From contig OZ316891.1 of NCBI GenBank assembly GCA_973895155.1, positions 24,676,001 to 24,740,000 of the forward strand: DNA of 64,000 nucleotides. The letters run 5' to 3'. Under the pieces are notes generated by a model, which searched no databases, was not told the origin of the DNA, and saw only the letters and a program-made list of their open reading frames with translations. A program made the translations under genes and the position numbers. The first letter of the stretch is position 1, and each line of letters begins with the position of its first letter. Below, piece after piece: positions 33,415 through 43,525 of this stretch. The DNA comes from Marsupella aquatica. Its lineage: Eukaryota; Marchantiophyta.

Positions 33415-36057
33415 ATGTCGCACGCGATCCTCTCCAGCTCGGCCATTCGATTCTGGACGCAGTTCCTATCTACCGGAAGGCACTTGGCCGATTCATTGAA
33501 ACACGCCAACCCGCGCCGATACGAGATCGAACGCGAATACGAGAGAGCCATCTGCCTAGCAGGACGACACCACTACGTCCTTAACTTTGACTACCCGTCT
33601 CAGAGCGAGCTTTACTGACCAGCTGAGGTATCTGGGTACTTCTTTGACGGAGACAAATATATCGGGTTCTGGGAAGCATTGCTTCGGCTTCCGGACGAGG
33701 TCTTCAATATCCCGGGTACAATCGACCTGCAGCGACATCACTTCGACCACATCCCTGCCCAGGTTCGGGCAGTCATTAACGGCGAGTCCAGTACCAACCG
33801 TTCGACAAGGGCATCCGCACTCGCTTCGGAGAACTTCTACCAGCACCTACAGAGCTTCATGGGAACTCGGCCATCAACCAACATGACCAACTCAGCCGGA
33901 CCCGTACCCGTACCCGTACCTGTGCCCATGCAACCTCAGCTTCAGCTTCAGCCTCAGCCGCAGCCTAGCCAAACCCCACCACCTATCACCCAGCCAGCAC
34001 AGGTACGCTCCGTCATCAACGCTGTGGATCTTAGCGATGACGACGAGGCTACCCCACCCTTGACCAGGCGGCCCAGAGGAACAAGCGCTCGGGGGGCCGA
34101 CACTATATTGTCCCCACCCCCTGCTCTGACCCCAGGAGCGGCCCCAGCAGACAACATGGTGACCGTGGCCGCCCCGGGCCCGTTACCAACTGCAGTGGCA
34201 CTCCCCAGGCCCGATCGGGAGGATGGGGAAGTATCACCTTCCCCGAGTCAGTCACGGGGAAAGAAGAGGAAGGAATCCGCCAGTGCATCCGGGTTACCGT
34301 TGGCCACGGTAGCCGTAGCCAAGGTAACGATGCATCGCATGGGGGAAAACGTTCACAGCAACATCCTCCATCCCAAGCATGCGGTGTACCTGAAGACTCA
34401 GGGATTTGAGCACCTCGCCTCTCTCCCCTGGAACACTTGCAGGTACTACGGGGAGGACATGACAGAATTCGTCAAGAATTATGACGACGTACGTCAACAG
34501 ACTCGACTGCGGGGAAGGAATATGTCCCTCACAGAAGAACGGCTCAAGATGATCTTCGGGTTACCCGAAGGTGACCATCGAGTCGAATCACGGGCTCCCG
34601 GGGGCAAGGGGGCCAAGTACCAATCTTCAAGTTTTCCCTCAGAGGGATCAGTAGACAACGGGTTCGTGATGAGGACCTGCCTCATGCCCGAGATAGCTGA
34701 GCGGCTGGAGTTCCAGAGGTACGCTCTCCACATGATGGAACCCCGGGGGGAGATCTCCGCCGCCCAGGTCATCCAGGTCGAGAACTATCGACCTAGGAAG
34801 TGGGCGTCGTACTTCGCTAAGAAATTCCATGAAGAGATGGAGCGGCGAAGGAAGACGCTGTACATTGGCGGGAAGGCGTATTTCGCTAGCCACATCGAAA
34901 TCATTCTTGAGTGGTACGCCCGGTTTGATTGACGAACCCTTCCCCGCATCAACGTTACAAAGCTGGTCCCAGCTAGGTGGGTTTTTCCGGCATTGGAGAG
35001 ACGGCCCCAACCCGAGGCCCGAAGTCCAGTGGACACGCCAGCTTCACCCACCCCACCTCCACAAATAGCTGTAATCATAACCGAGGAGGCGCCGGAGGGG
35101 TCGGTCGTCGCAACCGTTGATGCGACCCAACTAGCCGGGCTAAGTACAGAAGTTGGTACGGCAGAGGTCTTACCCGAACCCGGGTCTCCCAAGGACCCGC
35201 CGGTGGCAATTTCGGAGAACCGGACATCGCTGCAGGAGGATACTCCGGCCCCTTCCAACGTTATGTCCCCAGGGCTGGACGTCACTGCCGCGGCCCCTGC
35301 GCGTGTTGATGTCTGCCCGTGCCCAAATCCGGACAGGCACAACTTGGACCACCCGGAACTCTTCGTACAGGGTACGTTTCTGAACGGGCTTCTGGGAGAT
35401 TTCTCTCATCAAATTGCCCGGGATACCGGGGAGTTCATGGCTCGGAAGGTAGCCTGTTTCTTCAATCAGGAGTTGGTTGCCGCCGTAAAGGCAGGGCGGG
35501 CCCAGTCGGAGGCCCTTCAGAGGATAGAGCGGTACCGGGTGGAGTCCGTGTACCTAAAGAACGAAGTGGCGGCTCAAGAGGCTGAGCTTCTGCAACTACG
35601 ACCCAAGGTTGCAGCCGCCGATGAGTTGTTAGCAAAGGCGTACGCTCTTACCGCCCTAGCCGAACAGGCCAAAGCTGGGAACGAGGCCGAGATTACACGA
35701 CTCCGGAACCAGATTGACAGTTTGAAGAAACAAGCTGTCACCTGGCAGAAAGACCTGGAGGAGGCCGAGGAGCGAGCCCAGCGGGACGCGACGGAGATAG
35801 CCACGCTGCAGGCCGAGATGGCGCGGCTCCAAACCGAGGCCGAGAAGCAGGACCAGCTGGCGAGTAAATTGGCGAGCGACGCCCAGCAGCTGGAGGAGGC
35901 ATGTCAGGAGGCAGCAGAGGAGACGGACGCGGCGAGGCGAGAGAACGAATCTCTGCTGGACCAGGTCCAGCTCCTCAAAGCGGACAATGACAGGCTTCGA
36001 AGGCAGCGGGATGGCCGTTCCCATTCGGGCGGCTCTGGCAAGCGTGCCAGGCATTAG
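33415..36057 (+). pseudogene. LTR-encoded protein, family B, 5' LTR copy (two nonsense codons)
   Basis: One frame of 881 codons from ATG 33415 to TAG 36055, broken by TGA at 33616 and TGA at 34930, both CGA in the 3' LTR copy. Order: an N-terminal part with FWEALLRLPDEVF; a Pro/Gln-rich linker; a conserved region at about residues 302-505 (MSLTEERLKMIFGLPEGD, ALHMMEPRGEISAAQVIQVE, SHIEIILEWYARFD); an acidic/Pro-rich stretch; and a coiled coil at about 696-865. Two of these motifs align with family A (IAEVFGLPMGN) and closely with family C. Function is unknown. Confidence 0.75.
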
Positions 36058-36772
36058 CGGCGGAGTAGGAATAGATTAGGATTAGGATTGGCTTAGTCAG
36101 GCTCTTGGGACAGGCACCTGCCTTAGGTACGGCAGCGCTGCCCTGCTGTCCAGCCTGCGTAGATTAGGATCTTCTAATAAGACACAGCCGTTTTCCAGCC
36201 TGACTGTCAGCTTAGTTAGGACCTTGGTCAACGAATCTTCGGCGGGAGGACACCCCGTTCCTCGGCTCTTAGTATTTAGTGCACCCCTCGGTAGAGGCAG
36301 GGGGGGTTTTTTAGTTTCAGAGTCGGACATCCGCGGGACATGCGGGGAGTCCCGACCTCTGGGAATGACAGAGAGCCAAGGGGAGGGGGTAGGACTAAGC
36401 TTGCCGGGCGAGTGCGGAGCCGGGCTCCGTTGTAGTGTGCACCCTTGGCCTTGAACCTGTGCATTCCAGGGCTATCGTGTCAACTAAGTGTACGCATATG
36501 TTCCCTTTGTAGTAAAAATCCTTTCCCATCATTTTTCCTTCGTGTAAATCGAGATTGTATGCATGTGTGCGCATATGTGTGTGGGTTTCTCGTATATGGG
36601 TGGCAGCGCCGGGCCGAACGCACTACCCGAGACGTGCACAGGGTGCAGCCTGCGGGTAAGTGGTTGCGAGCACGGGTTGAGGACCTGTATCATCGAATCC
36701 GGATCGAAGGCGGACAGCACGAAGGCTTAGAAGCCCTTAAGCCGGGGTCGATCCTGCTATCGACTAGGGTAC

Positions 36773-36788
36773 GTTCCGGCGACGGAAC
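36773..36788 (+). promoter_or_regulatory. LTR hairpin motif (B2 5' LTR)
   Basis: Stem GTTCCG/CGGAAC with loop GCGA. The outer pair is G-C, where family A has A-T, a compensating change. Confidence 0.45.
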
Positions 36789-36969
36789 ACAAACCATACC
36801 TAGGAGGTGTCCGTATTTAGCAGTATGCGCACTTAGCGCTAGTTTACGAGAATGAGGTGCATTACGTGCTTCCCTTCCTGCCTGAACCCTCAGATTTACG
36901 AGGGATGTGCCCGTCTAAGCTGAAGTCTGAGTTAAGGCCGAAGCCTACGACGTGACATAGCCTTTGTTT

Positions 36970-36989
36970 TGGCGCTAGATGGAGGGGGC
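36970..36989 (+). other. Primer binding site of B2
   Basis: TGGCGCTAGATGGAGGGG, identical to the A1 site, twelve bases after the LTR end. Confidence 0.75.
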
Positions 36990-37080
36990 ACTCTACATAT
37001 CGTAGAGGGGAGACATGTGCGTATTCACCTAGGCAGGATACATCAGGACGTAGTACTAACCATTGCATTTATATGAGTAA

Positions 37081-40000
37081 ATGCCCGTCACTCGTTCTCA
37101 AGCAGCTTACTTGAGGAGATTGACCAGCGAACGAGAAAGTGCAACCACAACAAGCTCCAACTCGTCGGGCTCGGAGGACTCGCAATCGTCCCGACGTATG
37201 AACATACCCCCGGGATCTTTGGGGTCCGGTTCGACCGGCCCTGCTGCGGTTCCACCACCACCACCACCACCACCACCACCACCACCACCTATGGCAGCCG
37301 CTCCACCGGTGGCCTGCGCTGCTCAGGCGCCTCCACAAATATCGCAACGATCGCGATTTCATTATCGACCTTTCAAAGGGCGTCATGGGGATGATCCGGA
37401 TGAATGGTTGGATGAGTTTGAAGCCACTGCTAAAGCTAATGGGGAAGACGCCATTAAGCTAACCGTCCTCCCGGGAGTAATGCGGGGAGAAGCTCGTCCA
37501 TGGTACAACTCGTTACCACCCGGGACTACCTGGGCACAATTCCAAGCTGCATTGCTGCAGGAGTTTTGTGCCATTGGATCAGAACAACGTTCTCTATTAA
37601 AGATTGGCCAGCTTCGCATGGGAAAAAAAGAGTCCCTGCGGAAGTTCATTCAGAAGTTTCAGAAACTTGCAGCCAAGATCCGGCCCAGGCCAGGAGACGC
37701 GCTCCAGCTTACATGGTTCCTTCATGGTTTGCCCACGAATATGCAATTCTGGGTACGCCAGAATAATCCAATTTCAATGCAGGCGGCCATAGCGTGCGCC
37801 GAAACTTACCGGGAGTCCACCTATAACTCTCGGCGGAGCCAGCGAGCACGCCGCAGGAAGGGTAAGTACGAAACCTTCAGTGACAGTGACTCCGAATCGG
37901 ACGACGAGAGGAAGAAGAAACGGAAGAAGAAGAAGAAGAAACATCGTTCGACCTCGTCCAGCTCCGAGACGGAATCCAGTTCGGATTCAGCTTCAAGCAT
38001 CGGATCCTCTACCTCCAGTTCATCAGGAAGTGACTTGGAGAGCGAAAGCCGGAGCAAAAAGAAGAAGAGACGAGTGAAGAAGGAGGGGAAGATTAAACCC
38101 CGGGCGCGAAGAACGATACCAGATCCAAAGGCTGCCGAAGCAGACAAGCTGAACAAAATCACGGATCGACTCAAAGCACTGTCAGTACATCTTGCGGAGA
38201 AGCCGGTGGAGAAGAAGAAGCCATCTGAGATTCGAGCCTATGCGTGGTGTTCAAAGTGCTTCCAATCCGGCCATGTGGTGCAGGAATGCCCAAGGTGGAA
38301 GAACCGAGTTCACCAAGTAGAGCTGGATGATGTTGACAACCCGGGCCCCGAATCGGAGTCCACGGAGTATTTCTTTGAGGACCCTCCTGATTTCGTGTAC
38401 CAGATTTCAACGGTTGGTCCGCGTAATTTAGCGGGTAGAACTGCGTACCCCTACCCAAGTAATGGCCGGAGTTTCCAGGTTATCAGTAACCCGAGCATCC
38501 CTCCTAAGCCAGGGATTTGGCGGTCCCCGGTTTGTTACAACTGTGAAAAGCCAGGACACTTTGCGAGGGAATGCACCGAACCAAGACGTCAGGGAGATGG
38601 CCGAGGCACCCCACTATGTCAAGTTTGCAAAACGGAGGCTCATTCCACGGCCAACTGTCCGTTGGTAATCGCTGCTCGAACGAGTGCGGCTAGACCGGCC
38701 CAGGCTGGACCAGTCACGAGTGATGCAGTCGTCCAAATGATTGCTGTAGAATGGCAAGATGACAACACCGAGTGGGTGAATCTGGTGGACGTGGCGGAAC
38801 ACCCTAATCCATTGGATGAGGCCGAGTGCTACCGAGTGTCGACAAGGGCCGAACGGAAGGAAGAAAAGACGGAGGAGAAACGGAGGAAAAAGCAAGATAC
38901 TACTCCGGTGCAGCCAGCGATAAATATACCCCCGGAAAAGGACGATGACTACCGACGGGACGACCCGAAGCTATTTTTCCCCCGCATCGAAGAATTGGTA
39001 AAGAAACAGCTGGAGGCTTACGAAGCTCGGGAATACCAGAAGGCAATCGATAAGGACATCAAAGCAGCCGAGACAGCCCGGCGTCAGGAGCAAGAAAAGC
39101 AAGATAAACAAGAGGAAGCCAAGCAGCAGCCAACGAAAGAAACAAAGGAGGACTATGATATTAAGGAGGACGTGAAGAGTTGCCCGGTTACAGCGACGGT
39201 GGGGCAACTGCTGCAGAACAACCCACAGTACAGACGACAACTGAGGGAGTTGCTCATGGGTCGCCGAAGGAGAAGACTACCCCGAGTTGGGAGTGCGGAC
39301 TGCAACATGATATGCGAGGACCTTGGAGCGCCGGACATCTCGATCGAAATTAATAACTGTACCATCAAGATGGTCCTTGTAGACAGAGGAGCGGGAGTCA
39401 ACATCATGACTGAAGAAACGTCAGTCAAGTTAGGATACCTCACGTATCAACCCACGGCCCGAGCTATCAGATTAGCAAACGGGGCAAGGGTCCTCCCATT
39501 AGGCACGCTCACACGAGTGCTCACTCTGGTGGGAGGGGTAGAGTTCTATCTCAACTTCTTAGTCATGAGGCCGGTTCGTCCCTCCTCTTATCCGGTTCTT
39601 CTGGGCAGGCTGTGGCTGTACGGTGGCCGTGTAGTCACGGATTGGGGAAAGAAGGAGCTACGGTTCGGGGAACCCACCGTACGGGTATCCTGGGCAATGG
39701 ACGATTATCAGGGAGAAACCCCACAAGGACTCGAGGAATATGATTCGGAGACCTCGGAGGAAGAGGAACTCAATATGATCGAACTCATCTCGTCCCTATC
39801 CGAGGAAGATGTCTTCGGAGTTGAAGCAACCCGAGAAACACATCTCCTAAATTACCCGAGGGCTGCCATTGAGTCCACCCCAAGTACATCTACTGTCGGG
39901 GATGAGGAAACGCACGAACAACTCGTCGAGACGGAGGACACGGCTCCAGCCAAGCAGGGAGCCGTGGCTACTCCTTCCATTTCAGAGCCTTGTAACCATG

Positions 40001-43000
40001 AACCAGCCCAACAACCGCCTGAGGCCGAAAACTCGAGACCGAGACATAAAAAGCGAGTCTCATGGGATCCGTCCATTCCGCAATTGGAGGAAGTAAACCC
40101 CATCCCGAGACCAATCCCGGTCCCACCCATGTACGGAGGGGTTCGGTTAGCTGAGCTTGACGCGAGCCTGGACCCGAGTCTGCGAAACCAGGTTGAAGTC
40201 ATCAGGAAGGAGCACTACCGGAAGTACACTATTGGGATGGACAAATCTTTTAACCTGGGCCACGCTTTGACGGGGAAGGCTGAAAAAGCCATCCAAGCTT
40301 TGCTCAAGGAATATGAAGATGTGTTTGCATGGAGTCATCATGATTTAACAGGCGTCTCCCCCGAGTTGGGAGAACACACAATCGATCTGAACCTAGGAGC
40401 CCATGCGGTACGACAGCGACAACGTCGCATGAATCCGAGGTACTCCATCTTAGTGAAGGAGGAAATTGATCGTCTCCTCGCCGCCGATATCATTTACCCG
40501 GTAATGGCCAGCGACTGGGTCTCTCCCATTGTCATTGTACCAAAGAAGGGAGGTACGGATGGAAAACCTAAGATTCGTATCTGTCAGGACTACCGTAAGC
40601 TGAATGACGCAACCCGAAAAGACCATTACCCATTACCATTCACGGATATGGTTCTAGATATGGTGGCCCGAAATGAAATCTATACATTTCTTGACGGGTA
40701 TTCAGGTTATAACCAAATCTGGATTCGTCTCGCGGATCAGCTCAAAACAACGTTCACTACGGAGTGGGGAACGTTCGCATTTCGGAGGATGCCTTTTGGT
40801 CTGTGTAACGCCCCGGCTATGTTTCAGCGCCTTATGATGAATATCTTCCACGATTTCCTACGAGAATTTTTGGAGATATTTATCGATGACTTTGCCATCT
40901 TCGGAACCGTTGCCATGCACCCCGAACACCTACGACGAATGTTGCAACGATGCCGAGATGTTAACCTCAAACTACATCCCGCCAAATGCTTCTTCGGGGT
41001 AGAGGAGGGGGTGTTACTCGGGCATCGTGTGTCCAAACGGGGCATTGAGGTGGACCAAGAGAAAGTTGCGGCCTGGATGGCGGTGGTGTTCCCCTTGGAT
41101 CAAAAAGCAGTACGATCCTTCTTGGGCTGCGTAGGGTATTACCGCCGGTTCATTAAAGACTTTGCTAAAATTGCGTTGCCCTTAACTGAGATGATGAAGA
41201 ACGACGCAGCGGTCGAGGAAACACCCCGGAGACGGATTGCTTTTGAGGAACTCCGTAAACGACTCACCACCGCGCCTATCATGGTCACCCCAGACTGGAA
41301 TAAGGAGTTCCACGTGTATGTCGATGTGTCAGGGTTCTGTATCGGATCCGTACTTAGTCAGCTAGATGAGGATGGACGTGATCACCCCATCTATTTCGCT
41401 AGCCGTCAACTATTTGCAGCCGAAAAGAATTATTCCCCCACTGATCGAGAAGCTTTGGGAATAATCTACTCGTGTAAAAAGTTCCGACACTATCTGCTAG
41501 GCTACAAGGTCATTTTCCACACGGATCATGATAGCCTGAAGTACATGGTCAACAAAGCGGATGTGACAGGACGGATAGCCCGGTGGGTGCTACTTCTCCA
41601 GGAATTTAATTACGAAGTTCAGGTTCGGCCAGGAAGGGTACACCTCAATGCCGATTTCTTTTCACGACTGGACGGCGTACCAGTCGATCAGCCAATTGAT
41701 GATATTTTTCCGGATGAGGAGTTGTTCCACGTAGGGGAAGGGACACCAACGTGGTACGGCTCAATAATCACCTTCCTTTTAACGGGCCGCATCCCTGACG
41801 GCATCAATCAGGAGGCCGCCGCTGTGTTTTTACGAAAAGCCGGGCCTTACGTCATGATACAGGGTCACCTACATAAGGAAGGTATTAACGGAAAGTTACG
41901 ACGCTGCTTAGAGTATAAGGAGACACTTATCGTGATACGGGCCCTGCATGAAGAAGAAGCTGGAGGCCATTTCGCGGCAGTTACGACAACCCGAAAGATT
42001 CTGGACTCGGGGTATTGGTGGCCTACGTTGCATCGGGATGTACAGCGCTTCATTAAGGGCTGTGACTTGTGTCAGCGAGCGGGGGCCCCGAGGCGGGCTC
42101 ATCATCACCCGCTCACATCTGTGCTTCCATTGGCACCATTCAAAAAATGGGGAATTGATTATATCGGACCGTTCACTCCCGTTACCCGAAGGCGAAGGTG
42201 CAGGTACATCCTATTAGCTATTGATTACTCCACCAAATGGGTCGAAGCGCGGGCTACGGTAAAGGACGATGCCGCAACCAGTGCCAGATTCTTATACGAA
42301 CAGATTTTCACCCGATTCGGACCGCCCTTAGAATTGGTAAGCGACCGTGGAACCCACTTCCTCAATGACACCGTAGCCCAGCTTACGGAGCGTTACCTAG
42401 TCAAGCACCGCAAGACTACCCCATATCATCCTAAAGCCAACGGGATGGCGGAGAGAGCAAATGGTATCATTGGGAAGATCCTCAACAAAACTGTAGCTGC
42501 GCACAAAACGGATTGGGATGATAAGTTGTACGCGGCGGTGTACTCGTATAATCTAGCTTACAAAACTACTACGAGTCATAGCCCGTACTTTCTGGTGTTC
42601 GGCCAACATTCGTTGGTGCCCGTCGAATTTGAAGTGCACACTCCACGGGTCAGCATTCGGGATCGCTTACCTGAATCTGAAAGTCTGTCAGACCGAGCTT
42701 ATCAGATTGAAGCCTTGGAAGAAGCACGGCTACTGGCAGCTCGACACACCGTGAAGAAACAAGCAACTTCGAAGAAGCAGCACGACAAAGGACTACGGAG
42801 GGTCGACGTCGTGGCAGGCGATCTAGTCCTTCTGTACGATAGTAGGTACATGCAGTTTCCAGGGAAGCTGCATACCCGGTGGTTGGGGCCCTTCCTTGTC
42901 AATCAGATCTACCGAAACGGATCTTTGGAGCTTGCGACGTATGCCGGCGATTTACTCCCCACGCGAATCAGCTACGATCGTGTAAAAAAGTACCACCATC

Positions 43001-43092
43001 AAGATGACGACGCCGATAGCGATGTTCGCGAGGACGCTTCACAATTAAGCAGGGAGCTATGTGACGCCGCCGGTACGGCGGTTAATGAGTGA
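37081..43092 (+). CDS. gag-pol: Gag-Pol polyprotein of B2 (intact, 2003 aa)
   Basis: One uninterrupted frame codes for all retrotransposon proteins. Order: a run of Pro from a CCA repeat (about residues 57-71); the gag domain (about 100-260, DPDEWLDEFE); a Lys/Ser-rich basic tract; three zinc knuckles near 390, 485 and 513, the last with CX2CX4HX4C still complete; protease (VDRGAGVNIM near 765, LLGRLWLY near 839); reverse transcriptase (YSGYNQI, FIDDF near 1265); RNase H (VDVSGFCIGSVLSQ near 1412); and integrase (HEEEAGGHF...CDLCQRAG about 1622-1660, WGIDYIGPF, SDRGTHFLND, ERANG, GPF module). The protease has Arg where A1 has Gly (DRGA against DGGS), which may impair it. The start is the first ATG in frame, about 90 bases after the primer site. 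The last eleven codons lie in the 3' LTR. Confidence 0.95.
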   Translation: MPVTRSQAAYLRRLTSERESATTTSSNSSGSEDSQSSRRMNIPPGSLGSGSTGPAAVPPPPPPPPPPPPPMAAAPPVACAAQAPPQISQRSRFHYRPFKGRHGDDPDEWLDEFEATAKANGEDAIKLTVLPGVMRGEARPWYNSLPPGTTWAQFQAALLQEFCAIGSEQRSLLKIGQLRMGKKESLRKFIQKFQKLAAKIRPRPGDALQLTWFLHGLPTNMQFWVRQNNPISMQAAIACAETYRESTYNSRRSQRARRRKGKYETFSDSDSESDDERKKKRKKKKKKHRSTSSSSETESSSDSASSIGSSTSSSSGSDLESESRSKKKKRRVKKEGKIKPRARRTIPDPKAAEADKLNKITDRLKALSVHLAEKPVEKKKPSEIRAYAWCSKCFQSGHVVQECPRWKNRVHQVELDDVDNPGPESESTEYFFEDPPDFVYQISTVGPRNLAGRTAYPYPSNGRSFQVISNPSIPPKPGIWRSPVCYNCEKPGHFARECTEPRRQGDGRGTPLCQVCKTEAHSTANCPLVIAARTSAARPAQAGPVTSDAVVQMIAVEWQDDNTEWVNLVDVAEHPNPLDEAECYRVSTRAERKEEKTEEKRRKKQDTTPVQPAINIPPEKDDDYRRDDPKLFFPRIEELVKKQLEAYEAREYQKAIDKDIKAAETARRQEQEKQDKQEEAKQQPTKETKEDYDIKEDVKSCPVTATVGQLLQNNPQYRRQLRELLMGRRRRRLPRVGSADCNMICEDLGAPDISIEINNCTIKMVLVDRGAGVNIMTEETSVKLGYLTYQPTARAIRLANGARVLPLGTLTRVLTLVGGVEFYLNFLVMRPVRPSSYPVLLGRLWLYGGRVVTDWGKKELRFGEPTVRVSWAMDDYQGETPQGLEEYDSETSEEEELNMIELISSLSEEDVFGVEATRETHLLNYPRAAIESTPSTSTVGDEETHEQLVETEDTAPAKQGAVATPSISEPCNHEPAQQPPEAENSRPRHKKRVSWDPSIPQLEEVNPIPRPIPVPPMYGGVRLAELDASLDPSLRNQVEVIRKEHYRKYTIGMDKSFNLGHALTGKAEKAIQALLKEYEDVFAWSHHDLTGVSPELGEHTIDLNLGAHAVRQRQRRMNPRYSILVKEEIDRLLAADIIYPVMASDWVSPIVIVPKKGGTDGKPKIRICQDYRKLNDATRKDHYPLPFTDMVLDMVARNEIYTFLDGYSGYNQIWIRLADQLKTTFTTEWGTFAFRRMPFGLCNAPAMFQRLMMNIFHDFLREFLEIFIDDFAIFGTVAMHPEHLRRMLQRCRDVNLKLHPAKCFFGVEEGVLLGHRVSKRGIEVDQEKVAAWMAVVFPLDQKAVRSFLGCVGYYRRFIKDFAKIALPLTEMMKNDAAVEETPRRRIAFEELRKRLTTAPIMVTPDWNKEFHVYVDVSGFCIGSVLSQLDEDGRDHPIYFASRQLFAAEKNYSPTDREALGIIYSCKKFRHYLLGYKVIFHTDHDSLKYMVNKADVTGRIARWVLLLQEFNYEVQVRPGRVHLNADFFSRLDGVPVDQPIDDIFPDEELFHVGEGTPTWYGSIITFLLTGRIPDGINQEAAAVFLRKAGPYVMIQGHLHKEGINGKLRRCLEYKETLIVIRALHEEEAGGHFAAVTTTRKILDSGYWWPTLHRDVQRFIKGCDLCQRAGAPRRAHHHPLTSVLPLAPFKKWGIDYIGPFTPVTRRRRCRYILLAIDYSTKWVEARATVKDDAATSARFLYEQIFTRFGPPLELVSDRGTHFLNDTVAQLTERYLVKHRKTTPYHPKANGMAERANGIIGKILNKTVAAHKTDWDDKLYAAVYSYNLAYKTTTSHSPYFLVFGQHSLVPVEFEVHTPRVSIRDRLPESESLSDRAYQIEALEEARLLAARHTVKKQATSKKQHDKGLRRVDVVAGDLVLLYDSRYMQFPGKLHTRWLGPFLVNQIYRNGSLELATYAGDLLPTRISYDRVKKYHHQDDDADSDVREDASQLSRELCDAAGTAVNE
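43047..43059 (+). other. Polypurine tract of B2
   Basis: AAGCAGGGAGCTA, directly before TGTGACGCC and inside the end of the pol coding sequence. Confidence 0.65.
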
Positions 43093-43417
43093 TTCAGTCT
43101 AACTGCGCTCGGCACGCGCGTTAGGTGGGTCTTAGGCCGCTATTATTAGCATAACGACAGTATTTAGGTAATCATTAGGGGTAGGACATCATTAGGCAAT
43201 AAGGGGGACTTCAGGTTCGGGCTGGCGGCGGGTCGCTATTCGCACACCCGGGTTATGAGCATGGAGGGGCCCCTCCCTCGGGTCCGTATAACGAACTTAA
43301 GGAAGCGGCCACTGACACACGCTGACTCAGACCGGCGCAGTGGCCGGTACACCACAAGCGTGAGCGGTTCAACCTATGGGCGTCGAGGAGACGTCGGGGA
43401 TCGACAAGCCCTCAAAG

Positions 43418-43425
43418 TATAAAAG
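43418..43425 (+). promoter_or_regulatory. TATA box in B2 3' LTR
   Basis: TATAAAAG at the position equal to 33307. A transcript from here would read the LTR frame and then the CACTA remainder. Confidence 0.6.
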
Positions 43426-43525
43426 GGGAGCCAACCCTTTGTAGTGCACCAGTCCATCAGTCCGCGCGCCAGCTTCCACCCCAGCTCTCTCGTTCTCTCT
43501 AGGTCGCCACTACTATCTCCTCTGA

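Larger units (their letters stand above)
32949..36957 (+). repeat. 5' LTR of B2 (4009 bp)
   Basis: TGTGACGCC...GACGTGACA. An inverted repeat CCGCCG-GTA-CGGCGG (32956-32970) lies at the start. A TATA box is at 33307, a long reading frame at 33415-36057, then 900 bases of non-coding LTR with the stem-loop at 36773. Confidence 0.96.

Noticed and set aside
36445-36855. Frame in the non-coding end of the B2 LTR (also at 46542)
   Set aside because: Open in both LTR copies, but only because they are near-identical. It overlaps the stem-loop and has no similarity to the LTR protein.
37088-37386. Trp-run or Val-run proteins opposite the Pro repeat
   Set aside because: They come from the antisense of a CCA repeat coding polyproline in B2 gag.
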